From: Paragordius varius
Taxonomy: Eukaryota > Nematomorpha
DNA: 64,000 nt
Assembly (NCBI GenBank): GCA_964247055.1
Contig: OZ176055.1
Coordinates: forward strand, 3,596,001 to 3,660,000
Direction of reading: 5' to 3'
The notes under the pieces are model-generated. The model was not told where the DNA came from. It searched no databases and saw only the letters and a program-made list of their open reading frames with translations. The position numbers were made by a program, and so were the translations under genes. Positions 63,380-64,000 of this stretch are shown here, piece after piece (positions within the stretch are counted from its first letter, which is position 1; every line of letters begins with the position of its first letter).

Positions 63380-63837
63380 ATTGGAAATGGATAGTATACA
63401 TTAAAAAAATCGTAAAGATTATCGATTTATTATATATGAAATGATACCGCTAAACCAATTTTACCAATATATCTTTATGTTTTATAACAAATATATGGGC
63501 CGCCTAAAGACTCTGGAAAAGGAATGTGGAATCTGGTTTTGTAATTATAAAATGAAATAAACACTATTGCAACCGATTCTTTAATATGACACCGTACATC
63601 AAAAAATATTTTGATAAAAAATATAAATATAAATTTTTTTATTAATATGTATAAAAATGGTCGTGATAAATATTATATTTTGTTTTTTTTATTAAACGGT
63701 AAAATTGAAACTAAACTGATTTCCTCCATGTTTTTCTTTTTAAAAATTTTATTTTATCCATTTTTTTGGAGTACTTGATGGATATCATTACAAGATTATT
63801 CAAAAAGCTTATAAGATTAACCTTTTTTTCTTATGTA
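63380..63837. other. AT-rich stretch, likely intron or intergenic
   Basis: No exon recognised. It separates the KLHL10 kelch exon from a possible coding stretch at the window edge. Confidence 0.35.
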
Positions 63838-63849
63838 CGGTCGTCCTTT

Positions 63850-64000
63850 TAGTAATACTATTTACGGCAGCTCTCCATTTCTCTTTGGCGCCACCATGTT
63901 TGGCCTGGTTGTTACCATTATTGTTATTATCAGCGCTTCTTCGGTAAACTAAGCCTTTGTACTTTTTATCGGTTTGCGATTTGGTAGAATCATTACCACA
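63850..64000 (-). CDS. Possible exon at window edge, low-complexity basic protein
   Basis: The minus strand is open across the edge and reads ..GNDSTKSQTDKKYKGLVYRR, SADNNNNGNNQAKHGG, AKEKWRAAVNSITKRTT.., then meets a GTACAT that could be a donor near 63840. Base use is coding-like. It does not resemble the BTB or BACK domain expected upstream of the kelch exon, so it belongs either to a different gene or to a lineage-specific part of the same one. Family not recognised. Confidence 0.4.

Overview
This is a very AT-rich piece of nuclear DNA from an invertebrate animal. It has spliced genes with GT-AG introns, (TA)n tracts, many short inverted-repeat transposons and a dead RTE-type LINE. An immunoglobulin/fibronectin cell-surface protein and a metazoan-type OSBP place it in the Metazoa. 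I cannot fix the phylum. Introns range from several kb down to 24-31 bases; very short introns are known in dicyemids, for example, but this is a hint and not an identification.

Layout. 1.2-5.0 kb, minus strand: DSCC1 (cohesion/replication factor C subunit), with two transposons in or near its introns. 5-20.7 kb: no recognisable host gene; a field of nested inverted-repeat elements and a 5'-truncated RTE LINE. 20.8-29.1 kb, plus: a nine-exon cell adhesion protein (3 Ig + 1 FN3 + hydrophobic tail). 30-32 kb: repeats. 32.7-38.4 kb, plus: PDIA6/P5, ten exons, complete. 38.8-39.9 kb: second copy of the element found in DSCC1. 40.7-41.6 kb, minus: a compact coiled-coil gene of unknown family with 24- and 26-base introns. 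44-46.3 kb: LINE fossil and a hAT-type element with perfect 8-bp target duplications. 46.5-47.2 kb: decayed tandem protein-coding repeat. 48.4-59.4 kb, minus: OSBP, sixteen exons, complete (1158 residues), every exon junction in phase. 61.8-63.4 kb, minus: KLHL10-type kelch protein, BTB part not found. A possible exon of unknown affiliation touches the right edge.

The genes have unrelated roles: chromosome cohesion, adhesion, ER folding, sterol/PI4P exchange and a CUL3 adaptor. They do not look like a functional cluster. The most notable observation is the set of ultra-short introns. The best supported is the 24-base intron inside the OSBP PH domain: it is a multiple of three and has no stop, yet the remembered OSBP family sequence runs straight across it.
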